DNA of 64,000 nucleotides, from the NCBI RefSeq assembly GCF_000149955.1, contig NC_030986.1, positions 2,977,185-3,041,184 of the forward strand, written 5' to 3'. The notes below the pieces were generated by a model. It had not been told where the DNA came from and did not search any database. It saw only the letters and a list, made by a program, of their open reading frames with translations. The translations under genes and the position numbers were made by a program. Numbering within the stretch: the first letter of the stretch is position 1; every line of letters starts with the position of its first letter. Below are positions 12,782-24,639 of the stretch, piece by piece. Origin of the DNA: Fusarium oxysporum f. sp. lycopersici 4287 (Eukaryota > Ascomycota > Sordariomycetes > Hypocreales > Nectriaceae).

Positions 12782-15700
12782 TCAAACCTCTTCGTCGCTC
12801 TCCTCACCGAGTAGCTCGCCCTCGTCGTCATCGACCATGGAATAGTCACCCCGTCCTCGGGCGAAGCTATCGCGTGTGGTATACCGTCTTGACCAGTTGC
12901 CTCCCCTGCTTCGGTTTGATACGCGCTCGTAGACTCCAGTGGCGGATCGCCATATGGAGGTCAGGACAAGTGGTAGCGCAGCAACAACAGCTGCCAGCGC
13001 TGAAATGGCAATGACGGGATACTTGATCCAAGGTTGTTCGCTGTCAAAGGTTGCACTGTTATCACCCAGTCGAATCTGTCCAAATTTGCCGCTCCAGTTG
13101 CGCCAAGCATACCAGCCAAAGGCGGCTGCCAGTCCGATGGGGATGATGATAGCAAAGAAAATAGCCCAGCCTGAAGCGCCACGCTTGCGTGCAAAATCCT
13201 CCTCGTGTCCTGCACAAGCGTGCTCTGTGGAGGTCTTATCCAGCTCTTGGCCACCTTCGCAGGTGGTTAAAGGGATGCGGCGATAACCTGTAGGGTCGAA
13301 GTACGATGTCTCGTTGGGATGTTGCTTGCACCACTCCTCGCCCGAGATGGCATCATGATCCGGAACCAGAGTGCATTGTCCATGATTGTCTAGTTCGAAA
13401 TTATATGCACTGCGACTTATTAGTTTAATTCTCGGGGACGTTCAATTGCCATATACTTACCATTCGAAATCTCGCCGGGTACACTCGCAGTTTTCGTATC
13501 CCCGCAATCGTGACATGCTTGCTTGATTGTAGCACTTGCGGTCCGTCTTCTTTCGCAGATACTTGGCCTTATGTCCGAAAAGGCAGTCATCCTTTTGAAG
13601 GGGATGCTTAGGAGACCAGAGATCGTAATCTGAAGAAGAATCATCTGAGTACTTGCAGGGCTGATTTGTGAGTCCTGTAAAATCGAGGTTGGCAGCGAAG
13701 AGTTTCTTGTCATCTGTCTGGTACCACACCAAGAAGTTTCGGGAAGTTCCACTATGGACAGATGTCAAGTCTTGAATAGTTACTTCCTTGTCGGTGAACT
13801 TGTAGTCAGTCCAAGTATTGCCCTCGTCTGTTGAGTATGAGACAATATTTGACTTGACCTTGTTCACGTGGGTAGCACGCTGTGCGAGCACAATGATCGA
13901 GCCCTGGTCACCATATTGCCACGTCCATACACCCTTCTTAACGCTCTTCCAGTTGATTCCGCCATCAGCTGACATGAATGTATCGGCATCCTTGACATCT
14001 CCAAGGCTTGGTCCAACGTTTCCATAGCCAAAGATCAGGCCAACAGCGGTGCTTGCTGAGAAAGTTCTGCCCTTATTCTCTCGCTCTGTGTAGTGGTGTA
14101 GATGGAGAGCACATTTGCTATCACCCGAGGAGCTGCATGAATAAGACTTGCCATCGGCACCCTTTGATGGAGGGGGAAGGAAACCCCATTCGGCACCGTC
14201 GTTGTGCGAAATCTTTGTCTGAATCACCTTCTTTCCGTTCTTGTCAACAGGGTTTGAAACAGAATTAATAAGCGTGACGCCCTCAAGACCCGCGACCTTT
14301 TCAAAGTCCACGTAACCCAGTTCGTCAGAGTTGACGTTGGATGCGCTGAGGACATATGTTGTACCGTTAGAATTACTCTTGATTATTGAGCCGCGGCGCC
14401 GGCCTTCGGAAAGATCAGTGGCGACAAATAGGTTGACAGCATGGTTAGAGCTGTCAAGAACGGTGTACAACGACGAGTGAGAATCGTGAAAGTTGCGCGG
14501 AAATTGGGCTGCTTCGAAATGCTTTCCGTCCATACTAGCAATGGCTTGCAGGCCGGCGCTCTCCTTGCCATCTTCAATAACCTCATCCGTGGCGAGGATA
14601 AACTCATTCATAGTTGCAAACGCTGCAACCGTGCCGTTGTGAATAATCTTGTCGTCGGCAGAAAAGTCCTCAATTGTGACAATGGTTTTGTCGTTGTCAA
14701 TGTTCTCGTCTTTGTGAACAAGACAGACGATTTGATTCTGAGCGCGGAACTTGAAGGCAGAGTTTCCTGTGAACTCGCACTTGGTCGCGTAGCGTTGCAG
14801 AGTCTTCCAGTTGTCACCACGATCAGTGGAGATTGAGGCTTCAGGGTAACAATCCTTACTACCCGCAACATCACCACAGCGCTTTCCGATCCAGATCATC
14901 CAGTCCTTCTTGTCTGGATGGAAACTCATTNNNNNNNNNNNNNNNNNNNNNNNNNNNNNNNNNNNNNNNNNNNNNNNNNNNNNNNNNNNNNNNNNNNNNN
15001 NNNNNNNNNNNNNNNNNNNNNNNNNNNNNNNNNNNNNNNNNNNNNNNNNNNNNNNNNNNNNNNNNNNNNNNNNNNNNNNNNNNNNNNNNNNNNNNNNNNN
15101 NNNNNNNNNNNNNNNNNNNNNNNNNNNNNNNNNNNNNNNNNNNNNNNNNNNNNNNNNNCCTTTTCAGAATGCGCTTCCAAGTTTTGCCGTGATCAGCTGT
15201 GATCCATAGCTTGTTTTCCACTTCGACTCTACCGTCAGGTAGCTTCTCACCAATGGGTCGAGCAATAACAACTTCGCTGGTAGGACTCTCAGATTCGACA
15301 CCCATGAGGTAAAATTTCTGCATGTCCTGGCCTTTGATGTCCGTGAACTCATTGATCTTGAGCGAAATTTCACCACTGGCCGGAGTACCAGGTGTCGAAC
15401 CGCCACCGGAACTGCCGCCATCGGAGCACTTGCGTTCAACTGGGTCATCCTTCTGAGCGCCACTCTTTCGAGTACATGTATTTCCTGGAATAAGGCGCCA
15501 CCCAGACGATCCCTTGAAAGTCTCATCTTTACCCTTACAAGAGCCCTCTGGAATAGGAACTGGCCCAACCTTCTTACAGACCTTGTTGTCATCGGGGTCC
15601 CTCTGAAAGTTGTAGTCGCATTCAAAGTCGGCATCGGTACACTCGCAGTTCTCGATGACGGGTTCAGGATCACGGAAGTCGGCCTTGAGAAAGCAATCCG

Positions 15701-17468
15701 CCGATTTCTTGCGGCGGTTGTATGTCTGCTTGTGACCCATGATGCAAGTTGCCGCTCCCTTGTCGTCAACACGTGCATACCATGACTCCATGTCCTTGCT
15801 CTCGCAAGTGCGCTTCTCCATCCCCTCAAAATTGATGGCAATCATGTGAAAAGTTCTGTCCTTCTCACCAACAAGCAGAAACTTGAGGCTCGTCGAGTCC
15901 TGGGTAGTTGTCAGGATAACAGGCCTAACCTTCAGGCCATCAGGGAGCGGGGCGGACTCCCAGTTTTCTCCATAGTCCAGGGAGAAGGAAATCTTATCGA
16001 CGTCCTCCTTGAGAGAATCTCTGACAGCGACCAAGATACCGCCTGTGTCACCAAACTCATATTTGTGAGGGCCTTCGAGCGCCTTTTTCCATGACACGCC
16101 AGCGTTGTCAGAAACGTAAAGATTGGAACTCTCGAACTCGCCGAGCGCGGCGCCCGTGTTTCCATTGCCCATAACGAGACCAGGGGCCGGGCTCGAGAAG
16201 ATACGCCCGATATTGTCAATGTCTGTCATTGAATGTAGGTGAATGCGGTCTTGTCCAGCTTTGACTGGCTCAAAGGTTCTTCCATCGTCAAATGTGATTT
16301 GTGTCACCACAACTTTCCTTGCGTTCTTTGCATCAACATCCTTGCCGTTTTCGACGGTGTTGACCAGGAAGATACCTTGGATTCCGCTGATTTTCTCGAA
16401 GTCGACGTGGCCCTTGACATTGCGGTTGGTGTACGGGATGTTCTCTGTGAAGTATGTACCGTTCGAGTTGCTGGTGAAGATGACACCCATAGGGGTAGAC
16501 GGGTGAGAAGTCATGACGTCGACTTGAATGCTGTAGTTGGTGCTTTCGAGCACCGTGTAAGCTTCTTGGTTGATCTTGTGGGAATGATCATGGCTGTCGT
16601 CTGTAGGGAACATGGCTCGGTGCCAGAACTGAGCATCACTGGTAACGAAGAGAGTCATCTCATCACTGCCAGCGGATGACGAGGCAAGAAGAATAAAACT
16701 CTTGACAGCTGCAATGTTAACAACACCGGTTACATCACGTTGACCATCCAAACTTGGCTCGAATTCGTCGAATTTTCCACCACTGCCCTTGGCAAAGAAG
16801 TTATCCGAGACGCATAACTTCTGGCTTGTTTTGAAGAGACTCAGGGGGTCGGTAACGATGCAAAGGATTCTGGTCTTGTCTAGCTCGGCATCACCAGTTG
16901 TGAACTCTCGGTTTGCCTTGGCCCACCAGCAACCCGATGTGCTGGGACGCAGCTGCTGTACAGTCTTGAAACCATCAATTGTATATGTTGTTTCCTCGTC
17001 GCAAAAAATTCCATCGCAGTTCATGCCGTTGAAAATGATGCGCTTTGGGTCGCCTGCGTGGAAGACAAGAGTATCGGGTTGGAAAGCACTAGGCATTGTG
17101 CCGCTGTTAAATTCACTCCAGCTTTTGCCACGGTCTTCGGTTTTGTAGTGCTTCCGATCTTTCGTGAGAACAAAAGCAGAATTGGAGTCGAAGGGGTGAA
17201 GGTACAAGAAGGTTGCGCTTCGGTCAGGGATGTCAGGGACTTGCGCCCATGTTTTGCCTGCATCTTCGGACCTCCAGATGTTTCTCTCCTCGATATCTTG
17301 AAAGACAACGATGTCACTGTCCTCAAAGTAATTCAGGTTAAGAGGAGGATGCTTCGCGACGGAAGCGTCGACCGTCGGCTTGTCCTGTTTTGCTGCCACA
17401 GCTGTCCATAGCAGCGAGAATATGAGGGCGCGCCATGAGAGTGCGGCCCAGGCTGAGGACCTCATCAT
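12782..17468 (-). CDS. VPS10: vacuolar protein sorting receptor Vps10 (sortilin family), interrupted by assembly gap
   Basis: Type I receptor that carries soluble hydrolases such as carboxypeptidase Y from late Golgi to endosome/vacuole. The coding region runs from ATG 17468 (next codon also ATG) to TGA at 12782, with one clear intron at 13410-13460. The N-terminus has a signal peptide (hydrophobic ALIFSLLWTAVAA). Two Vps10 beta-propeller domains are visible through repeated Asp-box motifs (SEDAGKTW, TEDRGKSW, SDNAGVSW, TADHGKTW, STDRGDNW, SADGGINW, STDEGNTW). Each domain ends in a ten-cysteine module containing the ENCEC signature. After the second come a hydrophobic segment (WAIFFAIIIPIGLAAAFGW), a second (VIAISALAAVVAALPLVL) and an acidic tail (GELLGEESDEEV). 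The gap at 14931-15158 removes the start of the second domain, and frames on its two sides do not match at the given gap size. Total is about 1,500 residues. Confidence 0.95.
14931..15158. other. assembly gap, 228 N
   Basis: A run of 228 undetermined bases within the VPS10 coding region. The frame entering the gap (ending WKRILKR) and the frame leaving it (starting MSFHPDKKDW) differ by one base if 228 is the true length, so either the size is an estimate or the gap hides an intron. Confidence 0.99.
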
Positions 17469-19784
17469 TGCGGCGGAACTTGCAGTAAAGATATCATGAA
17501 GAAGCAAACACAGCCGGAAGGTGCGAGGATCTCGCAATTTCGATAAGGTTCGTGCAACAGAGAAGTGGCTGGCTCTGAAGTATCGTTTTGAAGTCGTGTT
17601 TGAGACGTGTTGATGGAGTTTACCACAGGTAGGACACTTTGCTCCTTACGAGTTAAGTTACGAGGCACGTCAGCAATGAGGCGGCAGCTGTTTCGCCCCG
17701 TTGGTGTGGCGTCGAGCTTCGCCACACAACGTTAGTTGCTCCTTACACGTCAGTCTTTTGGTGAAGCGCTGATACTCTGATAAGGAAAAGATTAAGTGCT
17801 GTAGGAAAATGATTCACAATTACAATTTGCTGATAGCCATCCTGGAATTACCTGCCTATGTAGCCAATATCATTCGTTCCTTCTTTTCTTTTACTTTAAC
17901 AGTGCTGGAATGCATGAAGTGGCGCCATCAGCAGTTATCAGTAACTCGGGTAGTCTAAATACCATGGTTGTTGGAAGATCGCATTCTTGGCACGATGATC
18001 AGTGAATAATCTTGAACTAGAACAAACCAAGCATTCAAATGGAGACTTTACGAACACGGAATTCCAGTGATTTATGCATATTGTGCAATTGCGAACACGC
18101 AGAGATCGAATAATCATGTTTGTTGTGAAGGCGAAACTCTCGGCATCACACATGAAGCTTTACTTTGTGCCTTTTATTGAATTGCATTACGAATCCATGA
18201 GGATCAGGCATTATAGCGTATACCAGACTCTAGATTTATCTACTTAGCCCATGATGCTCTCAAGAACATACAATGAGAGCTCATACAAATATTTATGGAT
18301 AGGTGCAGGCTCAAGAAGGTGCACATTTAACAGCATCCAATCCGTGACGTCCGTAGGGCTGAGTTATAACGATATTTATTGGTAAGTGCCACATGCAAAT
18401 CATATCTTTCACGTCATAGATTCCATGACTGATGATTTTGTGATAAACATTATACCGTTAGAGGGAACCATGTTTACCACCAGCCATAGCCTTTGATAAC
18501 AATGCTCAGATATTCCTAGATAGAAAAGGTGTATCAAAAGAGCTGAAACGCTGTGGAGTAGCGAGGTGATGCGGCCCCTGGTTCGGCCTGGGGCTCCGTA
18601 TTTCTCAGGTACGGTACATTAGTCTCACATGAAAGCCATGCCCGTTTGAGATGTAGACTCAAGTCGAAGCACAGACAGGTACAAGTATAATAAGCATACA
18701 TTATCGATGCATTGATGTAAAGTCAACTAAGTGATACCTTGCCACTGAACCGTAATGAGAGATGTCATCTGCATATAGTGGCACTGGCTTGAGAGTTCTT
18801 GAAATTTGTGATAAGAGCCAATCTGACCTTGATATTCATCCCGTCGACAAGTGGGACTCGAGAGCAAACGGGTCCATGTTATTAGTGCCCTTCACGACAT
18901 CTAGGCAAACGAAACTTAGCAAACATAGACAAATCTGTAAAGATGACGGGGAGCCTATAGTTATGTGTTCTGCTGGAGCGATTTAGACCAACTTGGCAAA
19001 TTTGCTTGAATGTCGCGAACCTCGATTTAAAGTTCTACCGGTGGAAGTAATTCCTCTATGAGTGAGTACCTATCTAGGTAGTGGTGAATCGACTATCAAT
19101 TACCTTCAGGGACTACTCACAATAGCGTTCCTGAAGCCACAGCGAAACTCAATCCTTAAGTTTTCTCTATCAGCAAACAACGAATTGCGACTAGGTACTA
19201 ATCTGTTACTCTAACAAACATACCTTGCCGTTGGTATGTTATTAGTGCATATACAATTGGATGAAGAGTGGTAGCCTATGGCTGGCAGGAACAAACAGGC
19301 GTCGTGTAAGTGCATCATTTCTGGCCAGGGCTATCATCCCTTTCATTTCAACTTTCCCCTCAGATCCAACCAAGATTAGAAACGTTAGCTCCTTGACTGC
19401 GCCATCATAAGAAGATCCTAGGATTCATCATGCTTGGCTAGGGAGATGAGGGGAACTAAAGTCCAAGGTAGGGGGCCGTTAGTCCCAGCACCAATAGGCA
19501 GGTCCCTTTGGACCCCTGACTCTCCCACTAAGATCTCAATCCCACCTTCACTTCCAACTTGTTTTGAATCCGTGTTTTCCATCCTCCCTTGATTTTCATT
19601 CTCCTTCTCCCCAACTCAAAGCTTTCGCAACTTGTTTCTTGCATCATCGTTGTCTTCGCCGTCGTGTTCTTCTGCCTCGGTCACATCAAGCCGCGGCTCT
19701 TTGTGTTTACTTATTCTGCCGCCAACTCACTTGAGACATCAACAACGCTCCTTACCCTGCATAAGTCGCAACTTCGTCATCAAC
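17469..19784. other. intergenic region between divergent genes
   Basis: Separates the start of VPS10 (minus) from the start of the NTF2-like gene (plus), so both promoters must be here. The 220 bases before 19785 are pyrimidine-rich and contain no ATG, consistent with a 5' leader. Remaining frames are short and unconvincing. Confidence 0.55.
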
Positions 19785-21955
19785 ATGGCGGCCACTTACA
19801 AGCAGTTCCTTGCTGCGCCCAGCTCGTCTCTGCTGGCCGATACGGCTGCACTGCACTACGTTACCACGACTACGACTTTTTCTGGTCCTACTGAGATCAT
19901 CAAACATCTGAATGCGCTTCAGAAGCAGGTCGCAAAGAAGAAGGAGGAAGTGTTCAATATTGTTGATGGGCAAAACGTCATTGTCTTAGAAGTTGACACA
20001 GGTCTCGGCTTTCAAACTGGAGGCGGTCCTTATCTCCCTGGCCTTGATGACAATTTTTTGTCTGCCCGTGATGTTTACCTCCCCATTGTACGTTGCTTAT
20101 CTGCTTTGAGTGCTCTTTTCTGCCTCGCGCCAACACGAACCATGTATTAACTGCTCCCCACAGACTCACTTTGTGACCTTCGATGAAGCTGGCAAAATTC
20201 TTCAGATTCGACTCCAATGGGACCAGGGCTCGCTTCTCAAGCAAGTTGAAGTGATTGGAAAGTCTGGCCGCAACTGGCCCATTAGAGATAGCCGAGAGCA
20301 GATCGCATTTATCCAGTCTTGCATCAGAACGGCTGGCACTGGTGCCCCTGTCGCCCCCAGCCACAACGAGACCGTTGCGCGAAACCGAACTAATTCCACT
20401 AATGCCCTCCGCGACCCCCATGCATCCTTGAGGCTGTTTGGTCCTCGAGATGAAATTGAAGCGGAGCCCGCCAGTGTTGTATCTCCTTACGCTGGTACTA
20501 GCCGCCCTCGACAGCGGTCTTTCACCGAGATTTTGGGTGACGAACCCACTTCACCCAGCTCTGGCCGTCGAAATATGTCGCCTTCGAAGCGTGGCCAGGG
20601 TAAGAACTTCCAGCCTTCGCGAATTTTCGATGGTCAAGAGCATGTCGAGCAACCGGAGGAGCAGCCTCAGCCCAAGAACAAGCGATATATCCGCCCTAAC
20701 CCAAAGAAGTTCTCTCATTTCGACTTTGCCGATGGCAGTGACCCCCAGGACGCCCCCCCAGCCGGGCCAATCCTTTGATGAAAGACCAAAGTCTAAGCAC
20801 GACAGCCAATGGTCTTTCCAGGATTTCGTGACGCCACAGAAAGTGAAGCCCTCCAGAACTATGCGCACCCAGGATGTTCGCCATTGGGACACTGACAAGG
20901 ATGTTGTGGATGAGACACCAGGCCACCCGGCTGCCAAGCCTAGACGCGATGCCGACGCACACTTCGAGCTACTTGACGACGGTGAGAGAGTGCCCCAGCA
21001 ACCGCGCCCCGGTTCCCATCCCCCGGGCTATGCTCATAACGAGGGCCTAGGGCTTTATAAGAATCAATTGTTTGACAAGGAGGACGTAGGACAAAACGAA
21101 CGCGCTTTAGGCAACATCACCAACGTGAAAGACCGTGGAAAAGATTTTGACCACCACTTCGATATCAGTGACGAGTCACCAGCCCACCCCCAAGATCGTG
21201 TCCCTGAAGGCCACCAGAAAGCTGTCCAAATGATGCAACACAACTGGGACACATACGACAGGTCTCCTGCCGCTCAGAAGGAAAACCGACCAATCGAGAA
21301 CACCGATAGCCACAAGATCAACATCGCCGGTGATGGTATGGGAGGGCGAAAGGGCACCAACCGGGACTGGCTCTATGGAGAGACTCAAGATGTCCCTCAG
21401 TCGATTCCCACCCGCAAGCAACCCAATGTTGTTGCTTCGGGCGTTCCCTTGACCAAGAGTGCCAAGATTCACATTGCAGGCGACGGCATGGGCGGCAAGA
21501 AGGGTACTGAGCGAGACTGGCTCTACAATGAGACTAGCGAGACAGCTGGTGACTCAAAGACCACCAAACCGATCCCTACAAGAACACCAGGATCCAACGC
21601 CGCACCTGCTAGTGAAATCAAGGAGAATACCGACAAGCACAAGATCAACATTGCAGGTGATGGTATGGGCGGTAAGAAGGGTACCGAGCGTGACTGGCTC
21701 TACAATGAGACGAGCGAGACATCTGGCGGTCAAGCAACAGCTACCAAATCGATCCCTACCCGAACACCAGGATCTAGCACCGCGCCCACCAACGAAGTCA
21801 GAGAGAACACAGATAAGCACAAGATCAACATTGCAGGCGATGGCATGGGTGGTCGAAAGGGTACCAACCGAGACTGGCTCTACGGTGAACTGGACGAGCA
21901 GCCTCTTCCCACACGGCAGAACGCATCCTCCAAGAAGGACTTCTGGGACTTTTAG
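19785..21955 (+). CDS. NTF2-like domain protein with four glycine-rich repeats; frame broken by one extra C
   Basis: Exon 1 is 19785-20087, the intron 20088-20163, exon 2 20164-21955. The first 165 or so residues resemble an NTF2-like fold (YKQFLAAPSSSLLADTAALH at the start, THFVTFDEAGKILQIRLQWD later). A long, disordered, charged region follows. The C-terminal third carries four copies of IAGDGMGG(R/K)KGT(N/E)RDWLY, spaced 50-60 residues. The reading frame changes at a run of seven C (20753-20759): upstream the frame closes at TGA 20776-20778, downstream another frame stays open to 21955. With six C the two parts join smoothly (about 697 residues), so a sequencing or assembly insertion is likelier than decay. 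I do not know the function. Confidence 0.8.
20753..20759 (+). other. seven-C homopolymer at a frameshift
   Basis: Seven C between G20752 and A20760. Protein-like sequence continues across it only after a change of frame that equals loss of one base. No intron with usable splice sites fits; the nearby GTAAGAACTTCCAG is only 14 bases long. Confidence 0.75.
21305..21890 (+). repeat. four-copy protein-coding repeat
   Basis: Copies start near 21311, 21464, 21638 and 21818. Each encodes K-I-(N/H)-I-A-G-D-G-M-G-G followed by (R/K)KGT(N/E)RDWLY and an acidic residue. Copies 3 and 4, with the linkers ahead of them, are also close at DNA level (KENTDKHK / RENTDKHK), which suggests fairly recent duplication. 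Confidence 0.85.
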
Positions 21956-22659
21956 AGAAGAGTGCTTTGCTAGGGAGAACACTCGGACTTAAATAGATCT
22001 CAATGTGCGTCCTGTTATATTGCTACAGTCTTCAGTTATGTTGTGTGCACATCTGCATGCAAACGCACGAGTTATGATTCATGAGGGTTCATCAGCATTA
22101 CTTTCCGCCTTGGAAACCCCGCTTGAAAAAGCATCATAGCCCTCGGGTCCTCCTTCGTCTTTTATCTTTTTTTGCCTTTATCTTGCTCTTTCTTATTTGC
22201 TTATTTTACGGCCTCGCTTACGTAGTAGGCTGCTGAAGACAAATTATTTGGCAGGAAGCGGACGATCAGCCTAGTTGATATGCGGGCATGTTCTCAAGAC
22301 GACGTATTAACATAGGGGGGGACTCGAATTAGATACCATTGCTATCACATTTTCTGAAACTTCATCACAAGGGGCACAAGAGTGCCTTTCAGTGATTAAT
22401 ATTAATTGATGCCGTGGCATGGTATTGTATGACGCTCAGCACACCTCCGCAGCTGTATGGAATTGACTCGAAACGATGTGCATAAACATGGCGTTATTAC
22501 AAGTGCAGATACAAAAGGTGGTATAGTGGGTGATCATAAGTAACGAATCCCGCGCTCTGAGCGCATCCAATTCAACTCCATGCTAACCTGGGTAACAACC
22601 AAATCCACAATGAGATACATATCCAACGCCTCTTATTATTTCGTCATAATTTTCATGGC
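21956..22659. other. convergent intergenic region
   Basis: Holds the 3' untranslated regions of the NTF2-like gene (plus) and the permease gene (minus). No open frame or motif of note. Confidence 0.6.
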
Positions 22660-24639
22660 TCAGCACATGAACTTATAATATCTCTTCCATCGGGGCCAAC
22701 CTTCTCGTTCCTCTCGTTCTTGAGCGACAAGGATAGGGACGTTAAAGTCCCGACGTCCAGTGTCGACGTCCATATCTCGTATTCTCACAAACGTAGTTCG
22801 GAAATAAAGCTTGTGGAATATATAAAAAGCCAAAACGCAGGGTGCGCCAACCCATTTATGGAAGAAATTCTGCGCGACCTGGGCGCTTGTTAATTCTTGC
22901 CAGCCGATGGGAAAAGCGCCGACCCAGAATTGCGCGATGATGACAAGAACGTTCAGTGTGATACCAACCCAAGAACCCACAACGCCAACCTGGGATTGGA
23001 AGGGTAACTCGGAGACAGAGCGGCCTCGGGCAGCCCACGCACGGCGGAAACGGATATGACACACGCAAATAGAGCCCCATGTAAAGATGGTTGATAAGCC
23101 TGAGATGGCCATGAGCCAGTCAAGGACAGCTCCTTGTTCGGGCAGATCTGCGAGGAAAGCGATGAGGCCGAACGCGCTTGCGATCGCAATAGCGACGAGT
23201 GGGCGGCCTTTGCGGTCGACGTAACCGACGATCTTGGGGGCCTGCCGAAGGTTTGCAAGAGCGGCAAGGGTACGCGAGGAACCGAAGACGGCAGAGTTAC
23301 CGACGGACAGGACGGCAGTAAGGATGACCGCGTTCATGACAGACGGTAGGACCTGAATGCCGGCTTCTTCAATGGCTATGACAAATGGTGAGGCTGATGC
23401 ATCCGCATCGCTGTTACCGCCCACGAGTCGAGGGTCATTGTGTGGAACAAGCAGTCCTACTAAGGTCAAAGCAACGATATAGAAAAGCGTGATCCTCCAA
23501 AACACCTGCTTCAAAGCCGTTGGCAGCGATTTTCGCGGATTAGCTGTTTCGGCGGCAGCAAGGCCAATAAGCTCAGTGCCAGCAAAGGAGAAAGCAGCTG
23601 TAACAAACACATTGCACATTCCTTTAAAGCCGTTGTTAAAAGCACCAGGGTTTTGCCAATAGCGGCCGCCAATGTACCCGCTATCTGGCGTTCCGCCACA
23701 GTTGAGAACGATGCCGAGAAGGCTGAGTGGAATGTTAATTCTGCAACGCTTGAGGACATGTAGTTGAAAGCACTCACATGAAGCCTATAACAGCAATGAC
23801 CTTGATAATGGAAAAGATGAATTCGGCTTCACCGTAGCCTTTGACGCCAAACATATTGATGACTATGATGACGACTAGGAATACAGAGACGAAAATGGCG
23901 CGCGTGAGACTCTCGTCCCAGTAAGAGAGGGTTAGGGATGCGGCGATGATCTCGAGCGGTAACACGATGAGCCATTGCATCGCGTAGCTGTGTAAGTCAG
24001 CATATAAGGCCAGGCCAGCAGCAAAAGAGCAACACTCACTTCCACCCCATTGCGAATCCCCAAGACGGATCGATGAACCGAGTCGCCCATGATGAGAACG
24101 ATCCAGCAATTGGGAAAATGACTGCAAGCTCACCCAGCGCTTGACATGTACAAAAGAGCATGGCACCCACGATTGTAAAAGCCAGCAAAATCGATGCTGG
24201 ACCTCCATCTGCCAAAGCTCTTCCCGATGCGACAAAAAGCCCAGTACCTATGTCTATGTCTTAGTTTTCGCCATCAAGGCATGCTGTAACCACCATGAAT
24301 AAACTCACCGATGGAGCCTCCAATTGCAATCATTTGCAAATGTCTTCCTTTCAACTCTCTCGCAAGGCCCGAATTCGCCGTCTCCAACATCGCACTCTGG
24401 ATATCGTAGTAATGCGCTCCATCATGCACCCTCCCGGATCCCTCGTGCTGCCCCAACGGATCATTCGTAAACAAACTCGATCTCTGATCACGCCTAAACC
24501 CATCGACAAACCGGTCCCAGTACGAAGGCGGGGAAATATCACCGTACTCGGGCTCGCGCATACTAAAAGAACTCCCGGGGGCGAGCGACTCCTCCTTCAT
24601 CTTGCTAATGCTCCCGCGCTCGACATCGTGAGGCGCCAT
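22660..24639 (-). CDS. amino-acid permease, yeast-type AAT (APC superfamily)
   Basis: Plasma-membrane proton-coupled amino-acid importer by family. Four exons join in phase: 24639-24309, 24247-24040, 23987-23778 and 23722-22660, giving 603 residues. The signature GGSIGTGLFVASGRALADGG marks the first membrane helix. GWNYAMQWLIVLPLE, FVKGYGEAEF-like sequence, FSFAGTELIGLAAAE and RTLAALANL are typical for the Gap1/Dip5-type group. About 110 hydrophilic residues precede helix 1, and the C-terminus ends WKRYYKFMC. The third intron can end at two acceptors; the 55-nt choice, giving VIGFILLGIVLNCGG, fits the family better than the 37-nt one. The start is the first in-frame ATG (MAPHDVERG) with A at -3. 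Substrate cannot be read from sequence. Confidence 0.9.

Noticed and set aside
18585..18602. Possible hairpin (GCCCC...GGGGC)
   Set aside because: Stem is interrupted by a mismatch, the arms are short and no context supports a function.
20598..20614. Intron as explanation of the NTF2-like gene frame change
   Set aside because: The only nearby GTAAG...CAG is about 14 bases, too short to splice; the frame change coincides with the C run.
23723..23777. 37-nt form of permease intron 3 ending at TTGCAG
   Set aside because: Also in frame, but shorter than the other introns of this gene and inserts residues not expected in the family; the 55-nt form restores the typical GFILLGIVLNCGG.
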